Assembly: GCF_000187895.1 (NCBI RefSeq)
Contig: NZ_DS990119.1
Span: 124,001-188,000, forward strand
Direction of reading: 5' to 3'
DNA: 64,000 nucleotides
From: Phocaeicola plebeius DSM 17135
Lineage (GTDB): Bacteria > Bacteroidota > Bacteroidia > Bacteroidales > Bacteroidaceae
The notes below the pieces were generated by a model. It ran no database searches. It saw only the letters and a program-made list of their open reading frames with translations, and was not told the DNA's origin. Shown here one piece after another: positions 63,987-64,000 of the stretch. How positions within the stretch are numbered: the first letter of the stretch is position 1; the number at the start of each line of letters is the position of its first letter. Position numbers and translations under genes: made by a program.

Positions 63987-64000
63987 ATGAAAGAATTGGA
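63987..64000 (+). CDS. Start of the next operon gene, cut by the window edge
   Basis: An ATG at 63987, beginning MKEL, starts one base after the LolA-like stop codon, in keeping with the tight spacing of the operon. Too little is present to assign a product. Confidence 0.4.

Overview
The window looks like chromosome of a gut Bacteroidales bacterium (Bacteroides/Phocaeicola type). The main signs are repeated promoters matching the Bacteroidetes sigma pattern TTTG-N19-21-TAnnTTTG, a Rho factor with a long Asn/Gln/Pro-rich N-terminal insertion, a TonB-dependent receptor with a carboxypeptidase-regulatory-like domain, DUF4876/DUF6850/DUF4857 proteins, and an aryl-polyene-type biosynthetic operon. 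The species was not determined.

Layout. 1-6700 (+): 3' end of a DnaQ-like exonuclease, coaBC, recN, rlmB, a TPR protein with a dead trypsin-like domain, and a FabK/nitronate monooxygenase protein. 6957-12702 (-): duplicated-ATPase ABC protein, pullulanase, ruvC, a DUF4286 protein and an NhaC-type antiporter. 12940-14592 (+): acyl-CoA synthetase. 14737-20308 (-): ABC-F protein, DUF3805/3806 protein, glyoxalase-fold protein, metallo-beta-lactamase-fold hydrolase, transglutaminase-like protein and RidA. 20607-29132: rho, tRNA-Gly, a degenerate CbiA-like protein, formate-THF ligase diverging from an alcohol dehydrogenase, a PNPOx/Nim-like flavoprotein, a small outer-membrane barrel and two identical tRNA-Lys genes.

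29328-48079 is a TonB-dependent receptor gene cut in two by a 15.8 kb integrative mobilizable element (about 30567-46381). The element carries a tyrosine integrase at its left end, a helix-turn-helix (Xis-like) protein, a winged-helix protein, a structured candidate oriT, mobC, a MobA relaxase and a membrane accessory protein. Its cargo is defensive. A second, invertase-type tyrosine recombinase lies beside a 192 bp segment bounded by 20 bp inverted repeats. That segment contains a promoter and abuts the start codon of a 1658-residue type ISP restriction-modification enzyme, which looks like a phase-variation switch. Convergent to it lies an AT-rich two-gene operon: an Abi_2/HEPN protein and an unrecognised protein with a PD-(D/E)XK-like motif.

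Downstream of the broken receptor, 48086-54957 holds its presumed partners: a DUF4876 lipoprotein, a DUF6850 barrel, an ABC ATPase and permease, a DUF4857 protein, a small OB-fold-like lipoprotein and a PepSY-associated membrane protein. This looks like an envelope uptake or efflux locus, perhaps for metal or heme, now cut off from its original promoter. 55264-64000 holds a GNAT protein and the first part of an aryl-polyene/lipid-type operon (ketosynthase, ACP, two hotdog dehydratases, MMPL exporter, FAD oxidoreductase, ketoreductase, LolA-like carrier) that continues past the right edge. All family assignments come from reading motifs by eye; no database search was run.
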